Below, one piece after another: positions 24,830 to 37,194 of a DNA stretch of 64,000 nucleotides. The DNA comes from Gnetum montanum. Lineage: Eukaryota; Streptophyta; Gnetopsida; Gnetales; Gnetaceae. The notes under the pieces were generated by a model. The model did no database searches, was not told the DNA's origin, and saw nothing but the letters and a program-made list of their open reading frames with translations. The translations under genes and the position numbers were made by a program. Position 1 is the first letter of the stretch, and each line of letters opens with the position of its first letter. Where the stretch lies: contig MNCI01006599.1 in assembly GCA_015680685.1 (NCBI GenBank), positions 62,764 to 126,763 on the forward strand. Reading direction: 5' to 3'.

Positions 24830-25420
24830 ACGAGTCTTTATTTGAGCACTGATGTACTTGAGCACCTCAATGTGAACAACAATAAAGATGAGCTTTCTTC
24901 ATAAACCTTGTAGTAGTTGGACTTAGCTTAATGTTTACTTCATTCATTTATTATTCATGCAATTTACTGTAATGCATTTGATTAATTAATTAACTACAGA
25001 TAATCAATGCACATAACTACGTCCATCTTGAGCATACAATTAATGGTTGATAATCCCAATAGCGCTCAATGCATGGTAACCTAGTAGCATTATAATGTGT
25101 TCAAGATGTGTATGGTAGATGAGAATGTATGTTTATATTAGGATTAGTTAAAGTGTTAATTAGTTAGTATATTAACTAAGCATTTAATTACTTTATTTTT
25201 GACATTTAGGCAAATTAAAGGATAAACATAAAAATGATAAAAATTATATGCCTAAGTTACACTTAACCATACCTTTGCACTTCACAATGATCATGTCCAT
25301 TAGATTCACTACCTAGAGCTAATATACTTTTAGAGCTAAAGTTTATAGAATTTGACCAAATTTTTTAGTGAATGCTAGTGATTCATATGGTTGGGCTTAG
25401 GGACTGCTAGCTACTTATCA
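24830..25420 (+). repeat. 5' LTR of element 4 (5' end truncated)
   Basis: It is collinear with the reverse complement of the minus-strand LTRs from GAGTCTTTATTTGAGCAC to the terminus ACTTATCA at 25,420. U3 upstream of 24,830 is not recognisable. Confidence 0.7.
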
Positions 25421-25439
25421 TTGGCACCATTGCCGAGGA
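25421..25439 (+). other. Primer-binding site of element 4 (best preserved)
   Basis: TTGGCACCATTGCCGAGGA matches the complement of the plant tRNA-Asp 3' end at 16 of 19 positions. The three differences are all G to A. This copy fixes the identity of the primer tRNA for the family. Confidence 0.85.
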
Positions 25440-25572
25440 CTTTAGTTAGCTACGGGTGCTACCTAGGAGTTAGTGAAATTATATAATGATGTTGTAAAAA
25501 ATCCTAAAGTTGATATAATTAAGAAAATAATAATAACAATAGTAAAGTACACTATTTTTCCTCTAATCTAAT

Positions 25573-27490
25573 ATGGATTCTTCTCATAGGAAAGATGCTC
25601 TGCAGCCATACGAAGGCAATTCCAATTAGCAAAGGCATGAAGGCCCAAAACCTCCTATGCCCCAACAATGTAGAGTGGTCTATACTCATCTAGATGAGTA
25701 TGTTTTAAACTTCACCTTTATCCTATGCTAGGATGAATAGCTGTAGTGGAGGGAGATGGAGGGAAACATTGTGTTACGACCTGATCGATCAGTTCCTGTG
25801 ATGCTGCTCTAAACTCTCATGACATTGGGCATCGTAAGGCTCAATGCTAAGTACATTGTGCAAGACCATGACTATTAAGATTATCATCCCACTTGAGCAC
25901 AATGGAAGAAAGATCAGCAATAGGAGGTTTGTTACAAGGCATCAAAGGGGAAATGATTCACAAACCCTTTGTTCCTACTAGGTTAAAAGGAAGGAGAGGA
26001 TTCCTTCTCTGGGGGTTCTCAAAACACTAACTCTTCACCCCTCTTCTTTAATAAAGAAGGGCCTAACTAGAATTTATAGAACACTATAAATAATCCTAGT
26101 TTAGGGAAGAACGAGGCTCATGACCATGGGGGCTCCAAAGGAGGGAGGCAAGGCAAGAATGTGGACAAGCACCACAATAAAGATAAAACATGCTAATTGT
26201 GGTCATGACCAACAAAGACGGAGTAGCAGGCACTGTTCTGGTGCTAGTCCTCCTTTATCTTCACCTTCATCATCCACATCTCCTTCTTCCTCCAACTTCA
26301 ACCAAAGAAATAGAGGACAAGACCATGGTGGAGGTAACTGATGGGACAGAGATGATCACAAGGCCCACCAAAATAGTAGAGACCAAGGGTATGGGTAATC
26401 AAGGGAGGTCCACCACCATGAACAAAGGGACAATAGAGGACATCATAGGAATCATGGCCATCATAGGGGCTATGACTATGATGAGCCTTTACTTGCAACA
26501 AGAAACATGTTGAACATTGCAAAGGCCATGGGGATTTCAATAAGGCACATGAAAGATAACTAGATCAAATGGTTGGACATGAACAATATTCCCAAGTTTG
26601 AAGGGGAAACAATTTTGATCCACAAAATCATCTCCAAGCCATTCATGATGCCTGTGCCTTACAGAATGTGGAAAATGAATGACAAAAATTAAAGTTATTC
26701 CCTAGGACACTCATCAAGGAGGCTAAAAGTTGGTACCTATCCTTAGAACTGGAATCAATCAGATGATGGAGTATGATTCTTAAGCTTTTCAATGACAAGT
26801 ATGAAACATACTCCTAAGTGTGTAATCTAAGAAAGTAGATCCAAGGGTGGAGACAAGTAACACATGGATCTTGGATGCGACAATGGGAAAATATTACTCA
26901 TTGTTTCACAAATGCCCAGGCCATGAAGTTTCTTAATGGGAGTAGCTCTACCATATCATAGATGAGCTAAAAATAGATATGAGAAGAACTCTTGGGGTCT
27001 ATGCCCAAGGAAAACGTTCAAAACTAAGAGCCCATCAGATCCAAAGGCTAATTGAGCAGGTGGCCAAAGAAGAAGGCAAGTTGAAAAAAAAAAGAAAAGT
27101 GTAGAAGAGTACAACATGAACCCTACCATCTACAAAAGGGAGGTTCGATTTTGTGACAAAAAGGAGGTGGCACCACTTGATAAAGTGTTGCAACATAAGA
27201 CCTTGCCGATACAAAAATCTATTTATGAAATATTGGCCAAGGTAGACAAAATGTGGGATTCATTAAACAAGAAGTTTCAAACTAGTCTTAAAATTACTAA
27301 AAATTCCAAAGAGCAAGGTAGTGATCATGACCAAAGAAGGATGAAAGAAGTTGAACGTGCCCATCAAAGAGGTAAGGGCAAAGCTACTACCATTCAAGAG
27401 GTTGTGGAGTATGAAACAAATAATGATGGTGGATGTGACATTTGCTAATACAAACATCCTAAGGGATGTTGTCTTGTTGTGTCACACTTA
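25573..27490 (+). pseudogene. gag of element 4
   Basis: ATGGATTCTTCTCATAGGAA at 25,573 corresponds to the gag start in element 3 (MSSSSHK). The N-terminal segment with the VVYTHLDEYV-like block is at 25,677-25,711, the basic region at 26,110-26,500, the capsid-like core at 26,560-27,010 and an open lysine-rich stretch at 27,116-27,448. The cysteine tail (EHPKGC-like) lies near 27,440-27,480. Frame changes and stops are frequent. Gag would form the particle that packages element RNA. Confidence 0.7.
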
Positions 27491-28224
27491 CAAGAGTCTG
27501 GGGTGTACACACTAAATCCTAGATTAGCAAGAAGGTAAGCACTCAGGAGGTTGCCTTATCCTCAAGGCAACTATAGGTAGTTCCACTAACAATAAGCCTA
27601 CTATCTAAGTGGAGCTCTACCCCAACCTCATGAGTAGTACTAGCAGTGGCAGCATCAACAATTGTGGGGGATGGCACTAGCAAAGCAGTACTACTGTTAC
27701 CAGTAGCCAGATCCATATGGGTACTATGTTCAATATCTGATTTCTCCGCATGACTCTTCTAGTCATGCCTCTTTCTAGCACCACAACTACCCTCTTGAGT
27801 ATTAGAAAGCTTAACCTCCAAGAGGGAAATCCCCATTTTCTTATTATCCTTCCCATCCTTTTACACATGTACCTCTACCCTCAACTCAATTACCACTAGC
27901 TCCATCCATGTAGGGAAAAATTCCTACCCAACTGTAGCAAAGAAATGCCACAAGGGATGTTAACTTATAGTCAGCTTCCCAGCTGAGTGTTTTGAAAAAT
28001 AAGCCCCAAAAAAGACTTTTCTTTTGAATCAATAGTCCTTCTAAGCCCCTAAAAACACTTGCAGCTGATGATCCTACTTCTCTTTCCTCCTCTATAATCT
28101 CATTCAAGATCCCTTCAAACCAAGCACCTCCCAAAGTGCTTACTGTAATGTTGATCCATGTGGTCACTGATTGGATAAAGGTTGGCCACCTTCCTAGGAA
28201 AAGATCTTATCTTGGGAGTTTCCT

Positions 28225-28900
28225 AGTTTACTTGCAAATCATTGGAAATGAGCCCTGAAAGGCTCTTTTGGACTCAAGTTCTAGTGTAAATTTAATCTTT
28301 CATGAAATGTACACAGCTTGGAACTTACCTCCTCTCAAGAAGAGCAACATTCGTCTTGAGTTAGTAGATCAATCCATCATCATTTCCTTGGGATTGGTGG
28401 AGGACATTGTGACCACTGTCTATGGATGATTCTATCCTGTTGACATCCTAACGATTTGTGTAGATAACTTGAAGGGGGACTTTTCAATATTCATGGGACG
28501 TGGCTAAGCATAATAGATGTACAGTTGGGGTTCAAAGCCCTCTCCTTAAAAATTTCCAAGGAAAATGATTTTGGAAAGATAAAAAAGAATTGCATTCCAT
28601 GCATTGCATACAATGACACAAGGTGCCACTGCATGTAGAAATTATGGATCATGAAAGGTACATCAATCACAACATGTAGGTAGTGCTGATGTGACAAAAA
28701 TCTAGAGGTGCCTATACGTAGCAACAAGAAAATAGGAGGGCACCCAATGGCTAACAACTTAACCTAAAAGTAGTTGAACTCTATGCATAAAATAAACTGA
28801 GAGTCTTACAAGTGCCTACATCAAAGGCATGGATGAGATGGAGAAAATCCATCATCAACTCTCTGATGAACCTAATGACACCAATTGGAGAGAGTTGGAA
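28225..28900 (+). pseudogene. Aspartic protease region of element 4
   Basis: The reading ALLDSSSSVNLI near 28,265 is the active-site block. PPLKKSNIRLELVDQSI and VEDIVTTVYG follow, then FSIFMGRG near 28,480-28,505, parallel to FPIIMGRA in element 3. The tail to about 28,900 is shared with elements 1 and 3. Several stops are present. The linker at 27,490-28,225 is proline/glutamine rich in this family and carries no other gene. Confidence 0.7.
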
Positions 28901-28932
28901 ATCCCTAAAGGTTTTAAACAAGAGTCCCTTCA

Positions 28933-29095
28933 ATAGTAGATTAGTAGCAAGGTGGAAGCCTTCATGGATGACATCTCCATCGATGGGGCTACATTTGAGT
29001 ACGCACTAGATCATCTTGAGCAAGTCCTAAAAAGGTGCATTGAGGTTCAACTGGAGAAAAGGCCCCTAGGAAAGCATTGTCTTGGGGTACAAATT
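28933..29095 (+). pseudogene. RT fragment of element 4 around the FMDD box
   Basis: SKVEAFMDDISIDGATFEYA followed by LDHLEQVLKRCIEVQL matches the RT palm motif and the following helix of element 1 (SKVEVFMDDFSTYDGTFEQA). Only about 55 residues remain, joined directly to the protease tail on the left. Confidence 0.8.
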
Positions 29096-29719
29096 AAGAC
29101 TTTCTTCAATTTTGATTGTTAAAGTTCAGATGAGGACAAAACCGGTCCTAAAAGCTTTGTGTAAGACGTTAATGCTTTCTCTATTCCATGTACTGCTCCA
29201 TCCCCCACAGCATTTGTGATAGTTCCATTGCTTTATTCTGCTACATCATCTTATTCTTCATCTTTGGCAGAGGAAGAGTTAAGATGCTCTTTAGCAATTA
29301 AATTTATTTTCCAAGTATCACATTCAACTTAAAATCCGGTTTTTATGAATCTATTTCCTAGGGAAAAAAGTGACGGTGACAGGTCCTTATCATAGATAAA
29401 ACAATGACAAGTCATTATCCCTTAAAACGCGGGGGTGTGAAATTTACGGGCACACCGAGACACGGTGGTGACGGAGATCAGACTTGGGACCATACATAGT
29501 GTTCGAAGACTTTTGAGGCCAAAGTAAGTCTGAATGACATTGTCTGCTTGGTTGCCGTGGCCATGGTGTATATAAATTGATTGGGCATATTCATTTTTTG
29601 ATTTCCCCGCCCATCATATCAGATCGGATATCAAATTGAAGTGTATGGCCAGTGTTGAAAATTGAAGGCCAGCGTGATTGTCAAAGGAAATTCGCTGTAC
29701 AGTTGTTTTGTAAAAACAA

Positions 29720-29911
29720 CCTTTTAAATTAAATAGTTTTAATTGCTTTTGTCAAAGTTTTCAACTGCCTTTTAAATTAAATAGTTTTAATTGCTTTTGT
29801 CAAAGTTTTCAACTGCCTTTTAAATTAAATAGTTTTAATTGCTTTTGTCAAAGTTTTCAACTGCCTTTTAAATTAAATAGTTTTAATTGCTTTTGTCAAA
29901 GTTTTCAACTG
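29720..29911. repeat. Minisatellite, four identical 48-bp units
   Basis: Units begin at 29,720, 29,768, 29,816 and 29,864 (CCTTTTAAATTAAATAG and onward) and end with TTTTCAACTG. All four copies read identically over 48 bp, unlike every other repeat in the window. Confidence 0.95.
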
Positions 29912-30296
29912 CCATGACGTTCATGTAGAGATAACTGTCAATAAAATTCAACATTGGCTTTGTCCGTGAATCTCGATCCCGACTTTAACAATCCAACTTT
30001 AAAGTGAACCTGATAGCGTGATTTGGAACCTTTCCAACCTTGTAAATTTTTAACCAACCAAAGCAAATACAATTATGCAACCTCACTACTAGTCATGTTA
30101 AACACTTTTGTCAAAGTCATACACGGCATTGTGTTATATGACCCCATATATTAACTACGAAAACGAAACAGCGACCATTTATAAATTATGAAAGCAAACT
30201 AGCCGCCTTTATTTATTACAAGGTTAGATTTCCTCAGATTTGTCAAAAAGTGGCCGGTTTGGTGTTAAGTCAGAAAATCTGTATTCAACATTACCT

Positions 30297-30361
30297 CATT
30301 TTCATAATAATTTGCTTCACGACACTCTGCATTTTCATAATAATTGCTTCACGACCCTCGG
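30297..30361. repeat. Tandem duplication, 33 bp
   Basis: CATTTTCATAATAATTTGCT (start 30,297) and CATTTTCATAATAATTGCTT (start 30,330) begin two near-identical units of 33 and 32 bp. Confidence 0.85.
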
Positions 30362-30899
30362 CTTTTTCCTATGTGGAATATTGGGGTTGGTTCTGGTGTG
30401 GAAAATACGAATGAAATATCATAAATCAAGTTAAGTCAAGTTGGTGGATTTCTTGGAAGTAGCAATGAATTTCATTTCACGACACCACTTGTTATGATAG
30501 GATTTATTGGATAAATATTACATTTTCATGAAAAATAAAGTCATGATTTGTTTTTGATAAGTCTCATGATTTGTTTTTGATATTATAATGTTACAACAAT
30601 AGTCTATATGATTTGTTTTTATGTCCCCATTAGTAAGAGTCTCTGTGATTTGTGTTTATGTCCCCATTGGCACTCAGACAATTTGTAGAGTCTATCTTTA
30701 TTTTTCATAAAAGTGTTATATTACTTAATAGATCTTATGAGTCTTTGGATGTAACAAACCTTCATTTCAATTCATGATTCATAGTGACTTATGAGTGCTT
30801 ACGGATACTATGTATATTGATATAATCCATATTTATTCCCTATTTCCATTATTCCTTATAATGAGTGCATCATGATTTACTTAAGTGCAATTTAATTTT

Positions 30900-33300
30900 T
30901 TTGTTCCTTCAATTTGCATGCATTTAGTTAATTATTTTATATTTCAGTATACTTTAATTACACCCCATGAGTACAACAAGCTTTGAGCATAAATACATTA
31001 ATATTTGGTAATTCGAGTAGTGTACCACTTTGTAGGGCTAGCAATGGACACTTGGTAATCCTACCGGGCAAATTCAGGAAGTGTACAATAAGGTGGGAAT
31101 GGATGCTCAATGCTTAGGCTAGACTAGATTTATTTTTCACACTTAGGTTAGATAATTTAGATTTTTATTTTTCTAATAGTTGAATAAAATATTAAACATA
31201 GTTGCTTTAACATCAACATCATACACTTTAGTCATACATAACCATACAAATTAATCCATACAAGTGTGATCGGGAAGATAATAACTAATGATCAATCACT
31301 TAGCTATCTAGATACCCACACTAGTGTAGTCCATGGAATTCGACCAGGTTACATGTAAATGTTTGTAATCTATATAGTTGGCTATAGGATCCACTCTGCT
31401 AGTCATCATTGTTGTTATTATTAAGGACTAGCACTAGTGATTTAAATAGCTATAATCATATAAAGATTGGTGTTAGAGCCATAATGATTTATTATTTAAA
31501 AATAATATTATTTAATTGTATTCAAGCATACTCAAGTAATTAAAAGATGTCTTCTTTTTACCACAAGAAGATGCAACATGAAAGTAAACAATAAGGATGA
31601 TATGCCCCAGCAACCTAAAATCGTCTAACCACATTCAAACACCTATTATCAAAATTTTAGTTTTAGCCTCCACCAAGATTATCATTTGCAATGAAGGGAC
31701 ATGAAAGGTAATATTGTGTGACCATCTGATTGCTCAATTCCATTAATGCTCATGGTAGTAGTAATGAAAGTTAGACTAGAACTGCGTACTAGTAATTACA
31801 AAGTGGTTGACAAAATGTTCAAGTGTTACCAACCTACCAAAGCCTAACTACAAAAGGATTATTTCATGGAAGTACACCATAAAGTTACAAAGGGAAAGGA
31901 GGCTACCATTCCACTAACATCACAATATGAGAAGGAGGATACTGATTATTAATGATACAAATCTCATCACCAAATTATTCAATCCCTACTACATATGACA
32001 TGATAAATTCATGATTACATTTAATCTTGGCTAGCAACCAAGGAGAAGGAAGGATTGAACCAAACACAAGAAAGACCTCTAGGCCTAGGTCTTCTAACAG
32101 GTCAAGTCAAGATGACTAAAGGGATCATGAAACGAGAGTAAGTTGGAACAACTCTCCTAATTCTCCATCTTCCTCATCCTCATCATCATGTAGCTCTGAT
32201 GAAGGTAAATGTAACTAAGAAAGAAGGGGTAATGGCAGATGACCTAGTAGAGATGATTAGAGAGATCATCATAGGGATGAAAAAAGATATGATAGATGTA
32301 ATCAAACAATAAGGCATAGAGTTTAAACAAGACATAACAAGCACAATAGAAGTGGGCATGGTCATAAAGGAGACAATGAGGATAGAGATAATTATGATGA
32401 ACACTTACATGCTACTCATAGCATGATTAACATTAGGAAGATAGTCTACATTCCTGCTAGACATTAAAGGAATAGCTGAATAAAGTAACTAGACATGAAC
32501 AAAATTCCTAGGTACAAGTCTTTCAAGATGTTTGTACCTTGCAAAATGTAGAGAATAAATGGAAAAAGCTAAAATTATTTCCTAGAATACTCATCAAGGA
32601 AGTGGAATATTGATATTGGTTCTTGGAACCAAAATTCATCAAAATGTGGAGTACAATGTTGAAAATATTTAATGAGAAATATCAAGCATACTCTAGGATG
32701 TCCAATTTAAGGAAGTAGATTTAGGAATTGAGGCAAGGAAATCATAAGTCCCTTGATGTAACCCTAGGTAGGTATTACTCACTATTATAGTGATGTCTAG
32801 GTTATGACTTCTCTAAGAGGAAACAACTACATATTATAGATGGACTCTGAAACAAGACAAGGGAAACTCTTGAAGTCGATGTTCAAGGGAGACTTTCAAA
32901 GGTGAGAGCCCATCATTTTTAGAGACTAATTGATTAGGAAGCTTAAGAGGATTGAGAACTAAAGAAGAGAGAGAGCTCTAAGGAGCACAATAGAGATATT
33001 TTTCTCCCTAAAAAGGAGGTTCATTTTGTGAACTAGAAGATGAGGCATCATTGGAAGAGGTGGTAGAGAGGAAAGCCTTGCTAATCCAAAAGTTAGTAAT
33101 TGAAATTTTGGTAAAAATTGACAAAATGTAGGACTCAATTGATGAAACGTTTAAAAAAAACATTGAAAATTATAGAGGAAAACCATAGCAACATAGAGCT
33201 AGAGACAAGAACAAAAGAAAGAAAGAAAATCTAGGGAAGGACTGCTATTGGCAAAATAAAAAATTAGCTACAATATGACTACTAATGTCATTACTGAAAA
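30900..33300 (+). mobile_element. Element 6: Athila-family LTR plus gag, 3'-truncated
   Basis: Partial LTR (30,900-31,408), decayed primer site (31,409-31,427, TTGTTGTTATTATTAAGGA) and gag. The gag can be followed from about 31,545 through a lysine/glutamate-rich region (32,180-32,400), the capsid-like core (32,480-32,900) and a charged tail to about 33,300. There it stops against the 3' flank of the receptor-like-protein pseudogene. No protease is present. This is the most mutated copy of the family here, with stops every few dozen codons, so no start or stop can be assigned. Confidence 0.6.
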
Positions 33301-35424
33301 ATGGCAAATGACTACCATGGTAAGAGTTTTAATGTAGAATTTGTTGAAGGCTTTGGATTTTGTGTGTAAAATATAATTTCCTTACAGACAAGTTATAATA
33401 AGAATTTCTCCATAGCCGCAGCTGTTATAAAGGATCATATGAAAAAAAAAGATGAATAAGATAGTCTTGGTTGCCAATGTTGACATTGTTATTGTGATTA
33501 GGCTTTAACAAGTTGATGGCATGAAAGATGAAAAATAAATTTGGAAAATTACATCAAATAACCTTAGCAAAACCATTTTTGACAAGAAAATTGTAAAAAC
33601 CTTCTTGCATTTAAATCATAGGTTAACACTGTATTTGTTTGTAATGAACTCTCTCATGGTATTGATAAAAAAAGCTTGAGAAAATCACAAGGAACCTATT
33701 TTCTTTCATGTATTACAAAAAAATGTTCAAAGTCACTTTTGAAATTTTATATTTTATAAGCTTATTTAAGATGTACAGTCTATAAATAATACCATTTATT
33801 GCTTACTTGCAGAAATAGATGTTATCACCTACTATTAAGCTTTTACATTGTGAAGAACATACTTCAAACAATAATAAGTAGAGAAAAAATAACATGAGCC
33901 CCTATAATACAACAATCTAAAAGTAATAAGTAGCATAGTAGTGAGGAAAAGCATCCCAATGACAATACAGTGCTATGGTTGTCGCATAGGATAAACCAAA
34001 ACCTAATCCAAATGCTATTAATGATACATGTTCTTCTATCCAATCCCACTAATCCTTTGAATTACTAGGATGTAAACTTTGCTTTCCTTCAGCTTTTTCA
34101 CAATCATCATGAGGAAAAAATCTACATAAATAATCATTTCTAGCAAATGCACCATCATCAAATGTAGGAAACTGGCTAGACCGAGGGATTTTTCCACAGA
34201 GGTGATTATTTGAAACATTGAAAAACCCCAAAAATGCTATGTAACTTAGCTACTCAAGAATTGCACCACTTAATCTATTTGAATTCAAATCAATTTGTTC
34301 TAACATCAATTTTCCTATGCTATCTAGTATATGGCCACTCAACATGTTGTGAGATAAGTTAAGTAGCCTTAATTTACCTAGTTCACCAATGCTGTTTGGA
34401 ATCTTGCTGGTGAGATTATTACATGACAAGGCTATCAAATTGTTGTATGATGTCATGTATTGATTCATAAGTTCTAGCCCCTTTTTCCTAAAAATCATTT
34501 TTACACTAGAGGGAAGGTCTTTCTTTAGAACCAAGAAAGATTTTGTATCAACAAATGGCAAGGATAGATCTAATTTTGAATGTCCCATGCTATCATTTCA
34601 AATGTGATCAAATCCCTTTAGTTTTTCAAGATGTAGTGGAATATAAGCATAAAAATGGTTGTTGGATAAATTGAGGACCTGCGAGTTAAACAAATTTACC
34701 ATCCATTCTGGAACCTCTCCATCCAATTGATTATAACCTAGATTTAAGGTCTTGAGCATTATCATATCTCTTAAATATTCTAGAAGGGGACTAGTTAGCC
34801 TATTTTTTCTAAAATCTAGTGACATCAGATGCTTGCAACCAGCCAAGGATTTGGATAGCAAGCTCGAAAATGCATTAAAAAATGCAAAAAAAATCCTTAA
34901 ATAAGATGGGAAAATCATAGATACCTCTCTATTGAAATTATTATTTGAAAGTACGAGGCTATTTAGCTAGACACAACTGCTCAAATTTTGGGGAAGTTTT
35001 CAAGATAACCTATTATTGGACACATCTAAATATTGTAGTCCAAAGCAACTGCTTAAACTATGGGGAAGTTTTCTAGATAGCCTATTCTTCGAGACATCTA
35101 AATGTTGAAGTTGGTTGAGCATTCCAATTCCTTTTGGAATTGAACCATTTAATCCAGTGCTAGCTAAATCTGGAATAGATAACCATTCCATCTTCCTGAT
35201 GCAATTTGGAATGTGGCCTCTCAAATGAGCATTCACTTTCAACACCTCCAAATTCCTCATATGAAACATCTTTGTGATTAACACCTCCGTTGTGTTTTTT
35301 GTTGATATATGCAAAATGGAAAGATTTGAAAGCCTTCAAATATTATTGGGGATTTTTCCTTGAAAACCATCTCCCACCAAGACTAGTGACTAAAGATTTT
35401 GCATGCCTGCAAAGCATTTGGATA

Positions 35425-35429
35425 TGTGG
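35425..35429. repeat. Target-site duplication, left (TGTGG)
   Basis: The five bases directly left of the copia LTR are TGTGG, identical to the five bases directly right of the other LTR (37,503-37,507). Confidence 0.9.
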
Positions 35430-35679
35430 TGTGACGAAACAAATGAAGTGGAAAAAGAAAGAATAGGAAAAACAAGCATATAGAGAACACGTAGAATTTT
35501 CATTGTTCAGCAACATTGGCTTTTCATTCGTGGCCACAATAGAGTTTCATTATATATTATGTAGATTACAGTTACAAGAAAGCTACAAAATGTTACATAA
35601 ATATGCATAAAGAAATCATTTGTAACCAAAACTAGTGCATGATCCAATAATCCATATCAGTCACCATATGACTCCAACA
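35430..35679 (-). repeat. 3' LTR of the copia element
   Basis: 250 bp, TGTGACGAAA to ATGACTCCAACA on the plus strand, collinear with 37,195-37,502 but lacking about 58 bp of it. On the minus strand the polypurine tract CCAAGTGAGAGAT (35,680-35,692) directly precedes the LTR start TGTTGGAGT, the classic copia junction. Confidence 0.85.
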
Positions 35680-35699
35680 ATCTCTCACTTGGAGACTAA

Positions 35700-37170
35700 T
35701 CTAAGAGAAAAAAACTCTTGCAACCTTGATTCTCCCATGTACACCATCAACTCCTAGTGTGGTGCCTCCTCATCACTAACCATGGAGGGCTACTAAGGTC
35801 ATGCAAAGCCTCTCCACTAACCAAAATCAACAAACTTCAAGTCTAGTAATCTCCCCTATGAGGCAAGCAACTTCATTTCCTTTTCACTCATGTGATCCAA
35901 CCTTTGATTGCACAATGTTGACATTGATTCTGAATCACCCACTAACATTGTGTCTTTTATTTTTGAAGTGGTGTACAATATTCACACCTTATTTCCTTGA
36001 GTAACGATAAAATTTCCATTAATTATTTTTCTAGGATCTACCTCCAAATACTATACTATTCCCTTCAACATTTATCTAACCCATAGAAATAAGGTTTTTT
36101 TCTTTAAACTTGAAACATGTCTAACATTCTGTAACTTTAGTTGCTTCCCATGGGTAGTCTTTATATAAACATCATCCTTTTCCACAATGTTCATTGGCTC
36201 ATCATCTGCAAGATAAACCTTTCCAAAATTCTTAGTATATAGTTATTAAATAGTTCATTAGAAGGAGTAGAGGGAAAAAATGCATCTAAATCTAGAATCC
36301 AAGATTCAATACCAATTTCGACACAACTAATTAGGGCATTAGCAATTTGTTCAGTAGTTGCATTTGTTGAATCATCATGCTGATTTTTATTTTCTTTATT
36401 TAGTGTCATGCACTATTTCTTAAGGTGACCTTTTTGATTGCAATTCCACTAAGTGACATTCTTTTGATCCTTGGATCAGCATCTTTGCTTGGACTTTGGT
36501 TTTTCGTAGCCCTGATTCTATCCTTGTTGAATACTTCTACCTTTGCGTTCATTACTCAAGGTAAAACTCGAAGCTTCACTTGACTCCCTTCTACGTATAT
36601 CATCACTAAGAATTAGATCTTGAACTCTAGAAGACTTTAGTTTTTGATCTCTTGATGAACTACTAACTGTAGTCACCGTTGCAGACTAGCTATCAGGCAA
36701 CGATGATAACAAGATTAATGGTTTGATCTCATCATCAAAGTCTATTTCCATAGAACTTAACTGACTCGTGATCACATTAAACTCATTGATGTGATCTGTA
36801 GTCAATGCACCTTTAGACATCCTCACATTGAATAATTGGTGCATTATATATAGCTTGTTCAAGATAGATGGTTTCTCATACATATTTGATAAGGCCTTCA
36901 TCAAACCCCGAGTAGTATTTTCATTGATGATATTGAATGCAACATTCTATGATAACATCAAAAAAATCACACCAAGAGCCTAGTGATCTAACAATTCTTA
37001 ATCCTCTTTGTTTATATGATCTAGCTTCTTCCCCAATAGTGGGTTGTGCAACTTTTTTTAGTACAGATAATCTTTGATCTGCATCTTCCAAAACTTGAAG
37101 TTCGTCCCATTGAACTTGTCGATTTTAACTTTCCCATCCTCGGAAATCATCGCTCCCATTGATCCGTTGC
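35700..37170 (-). pseudogene. copia gag-protease remnant
   Basis: The minus-strand start region (37,165-37,058) gives KIDKFNGTNFKFWKMQIKDY, the usual opening of copia gag. It is followed by a gag core with LYIMHQLFNVRMSKG and INEFNVITSQL (36,860-36,740). A zinc-knuckle remnant NCNQKGHLKK lies near 36,440, with the first Cys lost. The protease active site reads SWILDLDAF (36,310), where the family has SWILDSGAS, so the catalytic D-S/T-G triplet is destroyed. A pre-integrase remnant occurs near 35,950-35,830. Stops and frame changes occur in each block. Confidence 0.8.
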
Positions 37171-37175
37171 AAAAT

Positions 37176-37194
37176 TGGCACTCTGATATTAGTT
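37176..37194 (-). other. Primer-binding site of the copia element (initiator-Met type)
   Basis: Just inside the 5' LTR the minus strand contains AATATCAGAGTGCC, matching the copia consensus TGGTATCAGAGC that pairs with initiator tRNA-Met. Confidence 0.75.

Larger units (their letters stand above)
24830..29100 (+). mobile_element. Element 4: Athila-family retrotransposon, deleted and 3'-truncated
   Basis: Plus-strand order is 5' LTR (24,830-25,420), primer site, gag, protease, then a fragment of RT only. Most of RT and everything after it, including the 3' LTR, is missing; recognisable sequence ends near 29,100. The deletion joins the protease tail (NLMTPIGESWKSL near 28,870) to RT at the FMDD box near 28,950, unlike elements 3 and 5. 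Confidence 0.7.
29100..30890. other. Non-repeat-like stretch without a recognisable gene
   Basis: No convincing ORF on either strand. It contains a plus-strand TATA-like box (TATATAAAT) at 29,569-29,577 in a locally GC-richer patch (29,430-29,640), two local tandem repeats listed separately, and dispersed TGATTTGTTTTTATGTCCCC copies at 30,540-30,670. It may be older host intergenic DNA or promoter-like sequence. Nothing ties it to a gene here. Confidence 0.5.

Noticed and set aside
26190-26540. Overlapping ORFs on both strands in element 4
   Set aside because: They lie in the repetitive basic gag region of a plus-strand element; no frame has independent motifs.
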